Origin: Clostridium sp. K4410.MGS-306
GTDB lineage: Bacteria; Cyanobacteriota; Vampirovibrionia; Gastranaerophilales; Gastranaerophilaceae
Direction of reading: 5' to 3'
NCBI GenBank assembly: GCA_000980375.1
Contig: LARD01000004.1
Location: 160,800 to 224,799, forward strand
DNA length: 64,000 bases
The stretch's first letter is position 1, and each line of letters begins with the position of its first letter. The position numbers and the translations under genes are program-made. The notes beneath the pieces are model-generated. The model worked only from the letters and a program-made list of their open reading frames with translations. It had not been told where the DNA came from and searched no databases. Positions 25,695-34,309 of the stretch are shown piece after piece.

Positions 25695-26216
25695 TTATAA
25701 AGAATATTTTGAAATATCTTCAAAATATTTTTCAAGTGCCATATATCCGTTGTAAATTTCGTTTGTGATAAGAGTGTACCTGCAAGCAGCAAGATAGCGC
25801 AGTTCTTTTGCTCTTATTTCAATGATTTTGTCAGCATCACTTTTGAGGTTTTCATCAAGTGACATTGACCATTTTTTCAAAAGCTCAAGTTCTTCGTTTA
25901 TTTGCTTAATTGTTGTGTATTCAAGCTGGTTGAAGTCGTATTTTCCTAAAAGAGCTTTTTCTTTGTTTGTAATTCTGCTTTTTACAACCGGTGTGCCGTA
26001 TATTTTTTTGATAAACATATAATTGTCGGCAGCCAGTATGTGAGACATCGGGACTCCTGCACGAGCAAGCATTGAGGATGTACTCAAGGAGCTGAATTTG
26101 TCTTTTTCATCAGAGAGTGAGCTCATTTTTGTCAAAGGAGTAGTTATTTTTTCCTCGTTAGAAGTATTCAAATTTGAAAAATTCTCGTTAATTGTCCCAA
26201 TCCTCTTTAATCTCAA
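25695..26216 (-). CDS. Helical protein of unknown function
   Basis: 173 residues, soluble, with a Ser/Thr/Lys-rich first 50 residues followed by a predicted helical domain (GVPMSHILAADNYMFIKKIYGTPVV...LEYTTIKQINEELELLKKWSMSLDENLKSDADKIIEIRAKELRYLAACRYTLITNEIYNGYMALEKYFEDI). No family recognised and no signal peptide. Transcribed divergently from the 26385 gene. Confidence 0.6.
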   Translation of the reverse strand: MRLKRIGTINENFSNLNTSNEEKITTPLTKMSSLSDEKDKFSSLSTSSMLARAGVPMSHILAADNYMFIKKIYGTPVVKSRITNKEKALLGKYDFNQLEYTTIKQINEELELLKKWSMSLDENLKSDADKIIEIRAKELRYLAACRYTLITNEIYNGYMALEKYFEDISKYSL

Positions 26217-26384
26217 AAATCTTTAATAAACCAATTTTATCTCACCCTTAATTTTTTGTCATGCTACTTTGTAGAATTGTAAAGTTTAAACAGGACTAAT
26301 ACAAATCGGGGGGCAATTATTTTGTACAAGTTGTTTTTATATATATAAAGGGAAAATTATAATTAATTTGGGGAATTAGAGGAA

Positions 26385-26924
26385 ATGACACAAGGTGTAA
26401 ATTTTTTCACAAATCCTAATGCGCCGTCTTCTAACGCGATGCGGCTTCTGGCAATGCAAAACGCAATGCCTGTGAGAGCTGCCTCAGAAAGCATTGAAGA
26501 TTACAACAAACGAATGGCGCAATGGAAGGATGAGCTAAAAGCAAAACAAAAGGCCGAGAATTCTGAAATACTGCAAGGTCTGATAGCCGGAGTTGATACA
26601 AAAATTTCAACGGATATACATTCATTGAAAAATACAAACTCTGCTATTGAGAAATTGAAATTCTGGCAATACGTGCTGGAAGGCTATGATACAAATTTGG
26701 ATTCACAAATATCAGCACTCAAAGCAAAGCAGGGGCTGATACAGCAGCAAATAGAAAAGATAAAAAAACAGGGTGAACAGAAAGAAAAGCTGGATATCCG
26801 CGATGGACTGGGCTTGCGAAGCGCAGCAGAAGAAGAAACTCTGCTCTCATCACTGGCCGCTCCAAAAACGGGCATGTTTGATAATGATGAGTTAAAAACA
26901 GGCTCAAGAAATATCCTTGGCTAA
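26385..26924 (+). CDS. Coiled-coil protein of unknown function
   Basis: 179 residues. After an N-terminus MTQGVNFFTNPNAPSSNAMRLLAMQNAM comes a long charged helical region (about 35-140) with heptad character (ISALKAKQGLIQQQIEKIKKQGEQKEKL) and a loose acidic tail. RBS AGAGGAA directly before the ATG. Its last bases overlap the end of rimO by 4. No family recognised. Confidence 0.65.
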   Translation: MTQGVNFFTNPNAPSSNAMRLLAMQNAMPVRAASESIEDYNKRMAQWKDELKAKQKAENSEILQGLIAGVDTKISTDIHSLKNTNSAIEKLKFWQYVLEGYDTNLDSQISALKAKQGLIQQQIEKIKKQGEQKEKLDIRDGLGLRSAAEEETLLSSLAAPKTGMFDNDELKTGSRNILG

Positions 26925-28243
26925 ACCACTACGCCGAATAAATCGTAATCATCACAGCCTGTAATTTTTACAGTTTCGATGTCACCGGGCACAAGAAGCT
27001 CTTGCGCTTCTACATAAACAAGGCCGTCTACTTCCGGTGCATCTCTGTAAGAACGTGCAATTACTACACCTTCAGAGGTTACAGATTCGATTATGCAGGG
27101 AATTTCTCTTCCTTCAAAGCTTTCGTTCACTTCTCTAGAGATTTTTTGTTGTAGTTTCATCAATTTGTTTTTACGCTGTTTTTTTACACGCGAGGGAATT
27201 TGTTCCGGAAGAGAGTAAGCATATGTGTTTTTTTCTCTAGAAAATTCAAACGCACCCATTTTGTCAAATTTTGCCCATTTTGTAAATTCATACAAATCGT
27301 CAAACATTTCTTGGGTTTCGCCCGGATAGCCTACAATAAATGTTGTTCTGATTGCGACATCTTTTATTTTTTCTCTCAATTTGTTAATAAAGCCTCTGTA
27401 ATCAATAACAGGTCGCCTCATTGCTTTTAGCATATCAGGGTGAGAGTGTTGAAGCGGTATATCGACGTATTTTACAACCTTGTCGCAATTTGCAAATGCA
27501 TCAATCAATTCGTCATCAAACATCGAAGGATATGTGTACATTACACGTATCCAGTTAATGTCTTCAATTTTGTTTAATTCTTTTAAAAGCTTTGCCAGAG
27601 AAGGTTTTTTGTATAAATCAATACCGTAACCTGTTGTGTCCTGTGCAATCAGGACAATTTCCGACACTCCTTTTTTGCCCAGTTCTTTTGCTTCTTGAAC
27701 AATATTTTCAATGGGTCTTGAGCGGTAAGGGCCTCTTAACTGCGGGATTACACAATAGCCGCATTGATAGTTACATCCGTCTGCTATTTTTATATAAGAG
27801 CTGGAGCCTACTGTAATCTGTTGTCTTTGAGCGTGTTCCGGATAAACAAAAACAGGGTTTTGTGATATTTCGCAAACATATTCTTGTTTTTCGCTGGTTA
27901 CTTTTTTTATTACATCAGCTATTTTGGCAATATCTGAAGTACCCAGCATTGCAACGGCTTCCGGCACGGCTTTTTTAAGCTCGTGTTTGTGTTTTTGGGG
28001 GAGGCAGCCGGTGATTATAATTTTTTTGCCTTCATTAACCATTTCTATTATTGAATGTACAGACTCTTTTTCTGCGTCGTGGATAAATGAGCATGTATTT
28101 ATTATTACAACATCAGCTTCCTTGTCGTTTAGTGTGATGTTAAATCCATCTTGAGCCAGGATTCCGAGCATTAATTCGGAGTCTACAAGGTTTTTGGCAC
28201 AGCCGTGGTTTATCAATGCAATTTTTATATCTTTATTTTTCAT
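26921..28243 (-). CDS. rimO: Ribosomal protein S12 methylthiotransferase RimO
   Basis: Radical-SAM enzyme that methylthiolates an Asp of S12. 440 residues: N-terminal UPF0004 domain (INHGCAKNLVDSELMLGIL, the RimO signature rather than MiaB), radical-SAM CxxxCxxC in CNYQCGYCVIPQLRGPYRSRP, and a C-terminal TRAM domain (VIARSYRDAPEVDGLVYVEAQELLVPGDIETVKITGCDDYDLFG). TATAAT (28250-28255) sits 6 bases before the ATG and there is no RBS, so the message is probably leaderless. Confidence 0.94.
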   Translation of the reverse strand: MKNKDIKIALINHGCAKNLVDSELMLGILAQDGFNITLNDKEADVVIINTCSFIHDAEKESVHSIIEMVNEGKKIIITGCLPQKHKHELKKAVPEAVAMLGTSDIAKIADVIKKVTSEKQEYVCEISQNPVFVYPEHAQRQQITVGSSSYIKIADGCNYQCGYCVIPQLRGPYRSRPIENIVQEAKELGKKGVSEIVLIAQDTTGYGIDLYKKPSLAKLLKELNKIEDINWIRVMYTYPSMFDDELIDAFANCDKVVKYVDIPLQHSHPDMLKAMRRPVIDYRGFINKLREKIKDVAIRTTFIVGYPGETQEMFDDLYEFTKWAKFDKMGAFEFSREKNTYAYSLPEQIPSRVKKQRKNKLMKLQQKISREVNESFEGREIPCIIESVTSEGVVIARSYRDAPEVDGLVYVEAQELLVPGDIETVKITGCDDYDLFGVVV

Positions 28244-28358
28244 AAATTAATTATAAGTGAAAAATAGCTGAATCACAGCATTATCTGTACGGGTTATTTA
28301 TTGTATACGCGATTTATGATATTATTAGCCCAGAGTTTATATAAATATGAGGTGTATT

Positions 28359-30680
28359 ATGTTTTCTTTTCTCAAAAAATTTGGGTCACAAAACGTTGAA
28401 AACCTGGACAAAGAGATTAACACGGCTTATAAAAAATTAAAAGATTTGTACAGCTATGATTCAATTTCGGATGAACGGAAAGAATATCTTAAAAACCTCA
28501 TTGAAGAAAACGGATACCTTCCTTTTCCTTACATAAAAGCAATTGAAGAGCTCTCGCACGCAGAGATTCTCTACGGGCTGGAAATAAAATGGAAACACAA
28601 CAGCGTTTTTGATGAAGAAAAAGGAGAATTCAAATTTGATAATGATAAAATTTCTCCGGCACAAAGGGCTGATTACAAAAACGGCGACTGGCTCAAAAAA
28701 GAGCAGCATAACGTAAAACTCATAAACCTTGCAGGTCTGGGCGACGGCAACAAAACTCAAGAGACAGGAAAACTCATAGACTGGCTTCGTCAGGTTCTTA
28801 TTCTTCCATCAGGAATGCCGGACAAAGGTGTGCTTGGCACAACGGTTTATCTTATACCGTTTCACCCCAGAGAATTCGGCTGTGCTTACCTTCCCGTAAG
28901 TACAGAAGTAAGCCCGCATATTGAAGATAAAAGAATAACTGAAAAACTTGGTCTTGATACAAAACAACAGGTGCAGCTGTTTGTAAAACTTGCACAGCTG
29001 GCAGGCCACTGTGTTATTTATGATGTGCTTCCTCAAACAGGAAGATTTTCCAAAATGGTGCTTGCTAACCCCTCTATTGCACGCTGGTATGACATAAAAG
29101 AGCTTATTGAAAAAATAGAAAAAGAGGCAGATTCTGCATATGAAAAGCTGAAAACAGAGTTTGAACCCGAGGATGTTGAAATAGTAAGAGATATTTATAA
29201 AGCAACACTCAAAAAAGGCTCAAATGACCTTTCGGAACACTATCAGGTTATCTACGACAAATTTGAGGAGCTTATTTCTCCAAAGAAAAAAGAATTCTCA
29301 GATGAAATGATGAAAAAAGAAAACCAGATAAAAATACACAACCGTGCAAAAGAGCTTATTGCAGGGGTTAATGACTTTAAACAGAACAAAAACATTGAAG
29401 AAGACGATATAAAAAAACAGGGCGAAACTATTCAGCTTTTGATACAAGAAGGCCTATGGCCTGCTCCGGGCGGGGCGTGGTGCTCTTGCGGAACACCGGT
29501 TTTTGACAGAATGTCAGACACAGGTGATTATCCAATGTTCAGGCATTTTGATTTTAAATGCGAGGATGTGACCCACTTTGCAAACCTTGACTGCCAGACG
29601 CCTTATTACTTTGTTTTCCTTGAAACAGGTGAGTATAACAAACCTGTAATTGATGTTTATATCAACTATCTTAAAAAACTGCAAAAAGACTATAACTTTG
29701 ACGGTTTTAGGGTTGACCATATTGACCACATTGTAGACGAAGTGTCAGAAAAAGACGGTGTACCAATAAGCTACCGTGCACCCAGAGAAGTGCTGGGCCG
29801 TGCAAACAAAGAGCTGAAAGCTGATGTTGCCCACTTTGCAACACTGGCAGAATATATGCTGTGGGACAGATACTACAAAGAGTATCATGATGATATGGCT
29901 TTTGATGTTTTGTGGGGTAATGATATTATTTCTCAATTCTCTAAAACTCCACAGGCTATTGTAGAAGACAATCAGGAGCTGGAAAGGTTTAATATAGCGG
30001 ATTCTGACTCCAAATTCGGCAATCTGTCCATTTTAAAAAGCTACAACAATCAAGACGGTGAGTTCCGTGCAATTGATCAGTATCCCGGTCAACTCGGCGA
30101 GAGAGGTGCTTTATTTAAATGGTTTAAATACAAATTCCTCCCCGGAGGCAAAAATGCTCAGCGTCCGGTTATGTTTATTGACGGGGATGAGTCTTTTACT
30201 AAGACAGGTATGGAAAGCGTCATAGGTGCAGAAGTATCTATGCCAAGAGAAAAGGATTATAAATTCTTTAACAAATTCAATGCAGTCAATAAATTTGCCC
30301 TGCAAAACGAGCTTACGCGTGAAGGCGAAGCTGAAATCATTACACAGGATGACGATGGTTTTGTGAGCTGGATGGTTTCAAAAGACCCGTTAAAAGAGTC
30401 TTTGCTCATTGTTGCAAACTATAACTCTCCGACAGAAAAAGTTACAGAAACTCATGAAGACGGATACTCAAATTCTTACATAAAACCGGGCGAAACTGTC
30501 TACAACAAACAGGTTCAAATGCCATGCGACTACATGATTGTTTCAGAATATATTTATAAAGAATCCGGCAAAATAGGCGAATCGGAGTTTGAAGAAGTGA
30601 AATTCGAAAAACCAGAGTCAGAGTTACACTTTGGAGAACTCAAGCCTGCTGAATTTAAAATATATAAAATTGTAAAATAA
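28359..30680 (+). CDS. Alpha-amylase-family (GH13-like) glycosidase
   Basis: About 773 residues from ATG 28359, chosen for TGAGGTG 4 bases upstream (an ATG at 28347 is less well placed). Barrel motifs: LIPFHPREFGCAYLPVSTEVSP, a region I-like VIYDVLPQTGRF, a nucleophile region GFRVDHIDHIVDE (near residue 450), LAEYMLWDRYYKEYHDD that may hold the acid/base Glu, and FIDGDESFTKTG. Motifs are divergent and a ~100-residue helical insertion precedes the nucleophile region, so the substrate is not predicted. The C-terminus is a beta domain. No signal peptide; an intracellular alpha-glucan role is inferred. Confidence 0.65.
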   Translation: MFSFLKKFGSQNVENLDKEINTAYKKLKDLYSYDSISDERKEYLKNLIEENGYLPFPYIKAIEELSHAEILYGLEIKWKHNSVFDEEKGEFKFDNDKISPAQRADYKNGDWLKKEQHNVKLINLAGLGDGNKTQETGKLIDWLRQVLILPSGMPDKGVLGTTVYLIPFHPREFGCAYLPVSTEVSPHIEDKRITEKLGLDTKQQVQLFVKLAQLAGHCVIYDVLPQTGRFSKMVLANPSIARWYDIKELIEKIEKEADSAYEKLKTEFEPEDVEIVRDIYKATLKKGSNDLSEHYQVIYDKFEELISPKKKEFSDEMMKKENQIKIHNRAKELIAGVNDFKQNKNIEEDDIKKQGETIQLLIQEGLWPAPGGAWCSCGTPVFDRMSDTGDYPMFRHFDFKCEDVTHFANLDCQTPYYFVFLETGEYNKPVIDVYINYLKKLQKDYNFDGFRVDHIDHIVDEVSEKDGVPISYRAPREVLGRANKELKADVAHFATLAEYMLWDRYYKEYHDDMAFDVLWGNDIISQFSKTPQAIVEDNQELERFNIADSDSKFGNLSILKSYNNQDGEFRAIDQYPGQLGERGALFKWFKYKFLPGGKNAQRPVMFIDGDESFTKTGMESVIGAEVSMPREKDYKFFNKFNAVNKFALQNELTREGEAEIITQDDDGFVSWMVSKDPLKESLLIVANYNSPTEKVTETHEDGYSNSYIKPGETVYNKQVQMPCDYMIVSEYIYKESGKIGESEFEEVKFEKPESELHFGELKPAEFKIYKIVK

Positions 30681-30982
30681 TAAATATTAAAAAATGTTAC
30701 ACGGGCAAAAATCATGAAAACCATGATGAGAAGCGGGTTATCATGATTGTAAAAAAACTGTTACGTTTATACATGCCCTAAAATGCTTCACAAATAACCT
30801 TCTCGATGGTTTAATAAATATATTGAAATTCATTAATTGTTGAGAAATTGAAGAAAACAAAATTTTTGGGAGGAGATTTGGACGATTTCCAAATCTAAAA
30901 AAGACCGGCAGCTTGTCCGGTCCTTTTTATTTTTATAGAAGCCTCGTATTTGCTGATATAATAAAAAAATAAGAGGCCTATA
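30681..30982 (+). other. Structured intergenic region with terminator
   Basis: No gene is visible. GGGCA (near 30703) and TGCCC (near 30774) could close a domain containing three CATGAT-type segments that pair in alternative ways. Further on, GGGAGGAG (about 30869) is followed by an 8-bp hairpin (AGATTTGG / CCAAATCT) and then a strong terminator. This may be a long 3' leader/trailer or a small RNA; a similar GGGAGGAGGTTTG segment occurs near 55233. TATAAT for the 30983 gene is at 30957-30962. Confidence 0.4.
30903..30928. terminator. Terminator (both strands)
   Basis: GACCGG (30903-30908), loop CAGCTTGT, CCGGTC (30917-30922), followed by CTTTTT on plus; the A-run to its left makes it functional on minus too. 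Confidence 0.85.
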
Positions 30983-31438
30983 ATGAGAATAAATGCATTT
31001 AATACAGTAAATACACATCTTTCATTTTCTTCCAAAAAAGAAAATGACTCTACATATTGGCTTATTAAAAATCCTGAATCTGCTCAGGATAAATTGGAAA
31101 AACACTTTGCTTTGGATTTTATAAAACGATTTCCAAATTGGGAGCAAAATGAAAATTTAGTGCATCGTCTAAAACAAGACACAATAAAATCTAGAGCTCA
31201 GGGAAAACTGCATTCAAAATGGCATGAGTTTGATACTTTTCCAGGAGTATCAGCATTAGCATTTAGTGCATTAACTATTTTATCGTTGCTTGTGCTGCTG
31301 AAAAATAAAAATTTAAATAAAAGTGAAAAAATACTTTTTAAAACAGCAGCCGTACTCTCTCCTATTTTTGCAATTGATAACTTGATGTATATTTTTACAG
31401 GCAGTAATTTATTTGATAAAAGAAAATCAAACAAATAA
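30983..31438 (+). CDS. Tagged small membrane protein, unknown
   Basis: 151 residues. N-terminus MRINAFNTVNTHLSFSSKKEN fits the tag (M-x-I ... SF-x-x-K) found on other proteins here. A soluble helical middle is followed by two hydrophobic segments (VSALAFSALTILSLLVLL at about 93-110 and ILFKTAAVLSPIFAIDNLMYIF at 120-140). TATAAT lies 20 bases upstream, and GAGGCCT just before the ATG is repeated inverted in the promoter region. No family recognised. Confidence 0.65.
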   Translation: MRINAFNTVNTHLSFSSKKENDSTYWLIKNPESAQDKLEKHFALDFIKRFPNWEQNENLVHRLKQDTIKSRAQGKLHSKWHEFDTFPGVSALAFSALTILSLLVLLKNKNLNKSEKILFKTAAVLSPIFAIDNLMYIFTGSNLFDKRKSNK

Positions 31439-31440
31439 AA

Positions 31441-31475
31441 AAACAGGCAAGAGACTATTCTCTGCCTGTTTTTTT
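31441..31475. terminator. Bidirectional terminator
   Basis: AAACAGGCA (31441-31449) pairs with TGCCTGTTT (31463-31471), with an inner GAGA/TCTC pair. It serves the convergent 30983 gene and gloA. Confidence 0.88.
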
Positions 31476-31479
31476 ATTT

Positions 31480-31857
31480 TTATAACTTTTGGATAATTTC
31501 AATCTCATTTCCGTCAGGGTCTTTGATGAAAGCTATTTTTGATTGTGCTGCTTCCATAATATAAGGTTCGTATAAATACTCTCCGCCAAAGGCTTTGAGC
31601 TTTTTATCGAACTCGTCCATGTCTTTTGTTTCGAGTGCAAAATGGCCGAAGGCACTGCCGTTTGTGTAGCCGTCAGCAGGGTTTTCAAAGTTTTGAGTCA
31701 ATTCTATTTCAAAGTCTGAGTCTTCACCTTTTAAAAAGTGCAGAATGGAATCATCCAGCTTAATTTCGTGTGTTTTTTTTAGACCCAGAAGCTCTGTATA
31801 AAATTTCATAGATTTATCTATATCTTTTACCCTTATCATCGCGTGTAAAATTTTCAT
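31480..31857 (-). CDS. gloA: Lactoylglutathione lyase (glyoxalase I)
   Basis: Converts the methylglyoxal-glutathione adduct to lactoylglutathione. 125 residues with the paired VOC beta-alpha-beta modules. Likely metal ligands: His5 (LHAMIRV), Glu in IELTQN, His in FGHFALET and Glu in NEIEIIQ. GLKKTHEIKLDDSILHFLK replaces the longer loop of the eukaryotic enzyme. RBS AAGGAGAAAGA. Divergent from gshB-gshA, which makes its cofactor. Confidence 0.92.
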   Translation of the reverse strand: MKILHAMIRVKDIDKSMKFYTELLGLKKTHEIKLDDSILHFLKGEDSDFEIELTQNFENPADGYTNGSAFGHFALETKDMDEFDKKLKAFGGEYLYEPYIMEAAQSKIAFIKDPDGNEIEIIQKL

Positions 31858-31961
31858 TATTCTTTCTCCTTTTCTTAAAAATTGTAAACTCGCCTTACCG
31901 GTTAATCATATCATATCATTGTAATTTTTACTTTAATTGCTATAGTTTAGATGGAGGAAAT

Positions 31962-32960
31962 ATGACATCACTACAGCAAACAATTTTATTCGTCATAGAT
32001 GACCTTGAGCTTAAATATTTTGAGTTTAATGATTTAGTCACTAATTTTTGGATTATAAAGGAATTTTTAGACCGTGATTACGAAGTTTTTATTGCAGTAA
32101 AAAGCGGTCTTATGACAGAGGGCAATGTTGCAAAAACTCTCTGCTGGCAAGCATACGAAAAAGACGGCGATATTTTTTATAAAAAAGATGAACCTAAAAA
32201 ATATGTAATAGAACACTTTGATGTGGTCTTTTTCCGTCCCGATCCGCCTGTTGATATTGATTATATCAATGCTTGCAGTGTTTTTGACTACGTGGATACA
32301 GAAAGAACGGTTGTTATTAACAACCCTATTGCGGTTAAAAATTTCAATGAAAAATTCCACCTTAACTACTTCCCTGAATTTGCGCCGGAAAATATTGTTA
32401 CAGCCTCGGCAGAAGAAATAAAAGCTTTTGTCAGAGAACATAAAAAGGCTATTATAAAACCGCTCAACCAGTGTTTTGGAGGCGGAGTCTACTACCTTGA
32501 TACAGAAGAAAGAAATATCAACACCATAATCAAAAATCTTACTAATAACGGCAAAACCATGGTAATGGTGCAAAGATATCTGGAAGGCGCTGTGCACGGA
32601 GATAAACGTATTCTTATTGTGGGGGAACACGTTTTTGAAGAGTGTATTCGCAAGCTTCCCGGCAAGGATGATTTTAAATTTAGCGAACATTCTGACAAAT
32701 ATTTTGAAACAACACATCTCACGGCCGAAGAAAAAGAAATGGCTCAAAAAGTTGCAAAACATCTCAACGCTGTAGAGCTTTATATGGTAGGGTTGGACGT
32801 TGCAGACGGCAAAATAATGGAAATAAATGTAACAAGCCCCTGCTACTTTATCCGTGAAATTAACTCTCACAACAATGAGCGTTTTCAGGATGTTTTGATG
32901 GAAAAACTTATAAATCTTATTGAACTAAAACAAGGAAAAATCCCTGCAACTGTATGCTAA
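31962..32960 (+). CDS. gshB: Glutathione synthetase
   Basis: Joins gamma-glutamylcysteine and glycine with ATP. 332 residues with the ATP-grasp fold: N-terminal domain TILFVIDDLELKYFEFND, FFRPDPPVDIDYINAC, NNPIAVKNFNEKF, then AIIKPLNQCFGGGVYYL, VQRYLEGAVHGDKRILIV and the metal-binding GLDVADGKIMEINVTSPC. RBS TGGAGGAAAT. It overlaps the downstream ligase by 7 bases, so synthesis genes are co-translated. Confidence 0.94.
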   Translation: MTSLQQTILFVIDDLELKYFEFNDLVTNFWIIKEFLDRDYEVFIAVKSGLMTEGNVAKTLCWQAYEKDGDIFYKKDEPKKYVIEHFDVVFFRPDPPVDIDYINACSVFDYVDTERTVVINNPIAVKNFNEKFHLNYFPEFAPENIVTASAEEIKAFVREHKKAIIKPLNQCFGGGVYYLDTEERNINTIIKNLTNNGKTMVMVQRYLEGAVHGDKRILIVGEHVFEECIRKLPGKDDFKFSEHSDKYFETTHLTAEEKEMAQKVAKHLNAVELYMVGLDVADGKIMEINVTSPCYFIREINSHNNERFQDVLMEKLINLIELKQGKIPATVC

Positions 32961-34309
32961 ATGCAAAAATTAATACACAAGAAAATCTTATAACCGATGA
33001 GTCTAAACTTACAAATATCTTTTACAACGGTGCAAAAGATGAGTGTGTGTTGTCTCAAAAACGTACCGGTGTAGAGTTTGAAAAACTCCCTGTAAAAAAA
33101 GATACTTTTAAGTATGCGCCTTATCAAGATGTTGCAAAGTTTTTGCTTGCATATAAAGAAGAGAAAGACGGTATTTATGAAAACGGCGCTATACTGGGAC
33201 TTTCAAATAATGACGGCACCGTTACGCTCGAGCCGGGCTCGCAGACAGAGTTGAGCTTGAATCCGTCGTCTGACCTTAATTCGGTCAAAAGGTTTATTGA
33301 TGTTTATAACAAAAAAACATCGCAAATCGCCGAACAATTTGGCATATACTGGTTAGGTTACGGCATTCAGCCTGTTTCAACTTACAAAAATATTCATATT
33401 ATCCACAAAAAAAGATATGAATATATGACAAAATACCTGCCCACAGTAGCCAAAAAGCCGCTTGTTATGATGAGAGAGACTTCGGGTATTCAGGCAAGTT
33501 TTGATTATAGAGATGAAGCGGACGCGATGAGGAAATTTGCTTTTGCTCTTAAACTCTCGCCTCTTATTAGTGCGGCTTTTGCAAACTCTCCTGTTAGAAA
33601 CGGACGCCTGACAAAATACAAATCAAACCGTGCAGCCAGCTGGCTCGATACGGATAATGACCGCTGCGGGCTTGTTAGTGCCAAGGTTTTTAATTCACAT
33701 TTCGGGTTTGAGGATTATGCCAAGATTCTTTTAGATGTGCCTATGATTTTTATAGAACGTACGATTAACGGCGTAAAAACTGCGATAAGGATTGAAAACA
33801 TAACCTTTAAAGAATTCATAAAACACGGATGGCAAGGTTTTAGAGCAGAGGAACAGGACTGGGAAACCCACCTTAGTCTTTATTTTCCTGACGTAAGATT
33901 GAAAACCTATATTGAAATAAGAAACCATGACAACCAGCGCTCACCTTTAATTTGTGCGGTTCCTGCATTGTGGAAAGGGCTTGTTTATAACAATGACGCA
34001 ATGTCAGCAGTAGAAGATATGCTGTGCAATCTCACCTATTTTGACTATGAATACCTGAGACGCAAAACTCCTCAATACGGAATTGATATGAAAATCAAAC
34101 ACCATTTTGTGGCTGATATTGTCTATGAAATTGCAAAAATCTCGGCAGCATCATTAAAACTTGATGGCAATAACGAAGAGCATCTTATAGACCCCTTGCT
34201 TGAGCTTTTAGCGCAGAAAAAAACTCCTGCTGATATTTTGATAGGTAAGTGGGAAAACGAATGGCGCGCTGATGTCTCCAGACTCGTTCAATACTCAAGA
34301 CTCAGCTAG
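32954..34309 (+). CDS. gshA: Glutamate-cysteine ligase (GCS2-type)
   Basis: First step of glutathione synthesis. 451 residues. KRTGVEFEKLPV, LSNNDGTVTLEPGSQTELSLNP, a GYGIQPVS strand, and MRETSGIQASFDYRDEADAMRKFAFALKLSPLISAAFANSP match the GCS2 family found in cyanobacteria, proteobacteria and plants rather than the E. coli GshA class. ATG at 32954 overlaps the end of gshB. It converges on the SIS gene; both stop codons share a CTAG palindrome. Confidence 0.9.
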   Translation: MLNAKINTQENLITDESKLTNIFYNGAKDECVLSQKRTGVEFEKLPVKKDTFKYAPYQDVAKFLLAYKEEKDGIYENGAILGLSNNDGTVTLEPGSQTELSLNPSSDLNSVKRFIDVYNKKTSQIAEQFGIYWLGYGIQPVSTYKNIHIIHKKRYEYMTKYLPTVAKKPLVMMRETSGIQASFDYRDEADAMRKFAFALKLSPLISAAFANSPVRNGRLTKYKSNRAASWLDTDNDRCGLVSAKVFNSHFGFEDYAKILLDVPMIFIERTINGVKTAIRIENITFKEFIKHGWQGFRAEEQDWETHLSLYFPDVRLKTYIEIRNHDNQRSPLICAVPALWKGLVYNNDAMSAVEDMLCNLTYFDYEYLRRKTPQYGIDMKIKHHFVADIVYEIAKISAASLKLDGNNEEHLIDPLLELLAQKKTPADILIGKWENEWRADVSRLVQYSRLS

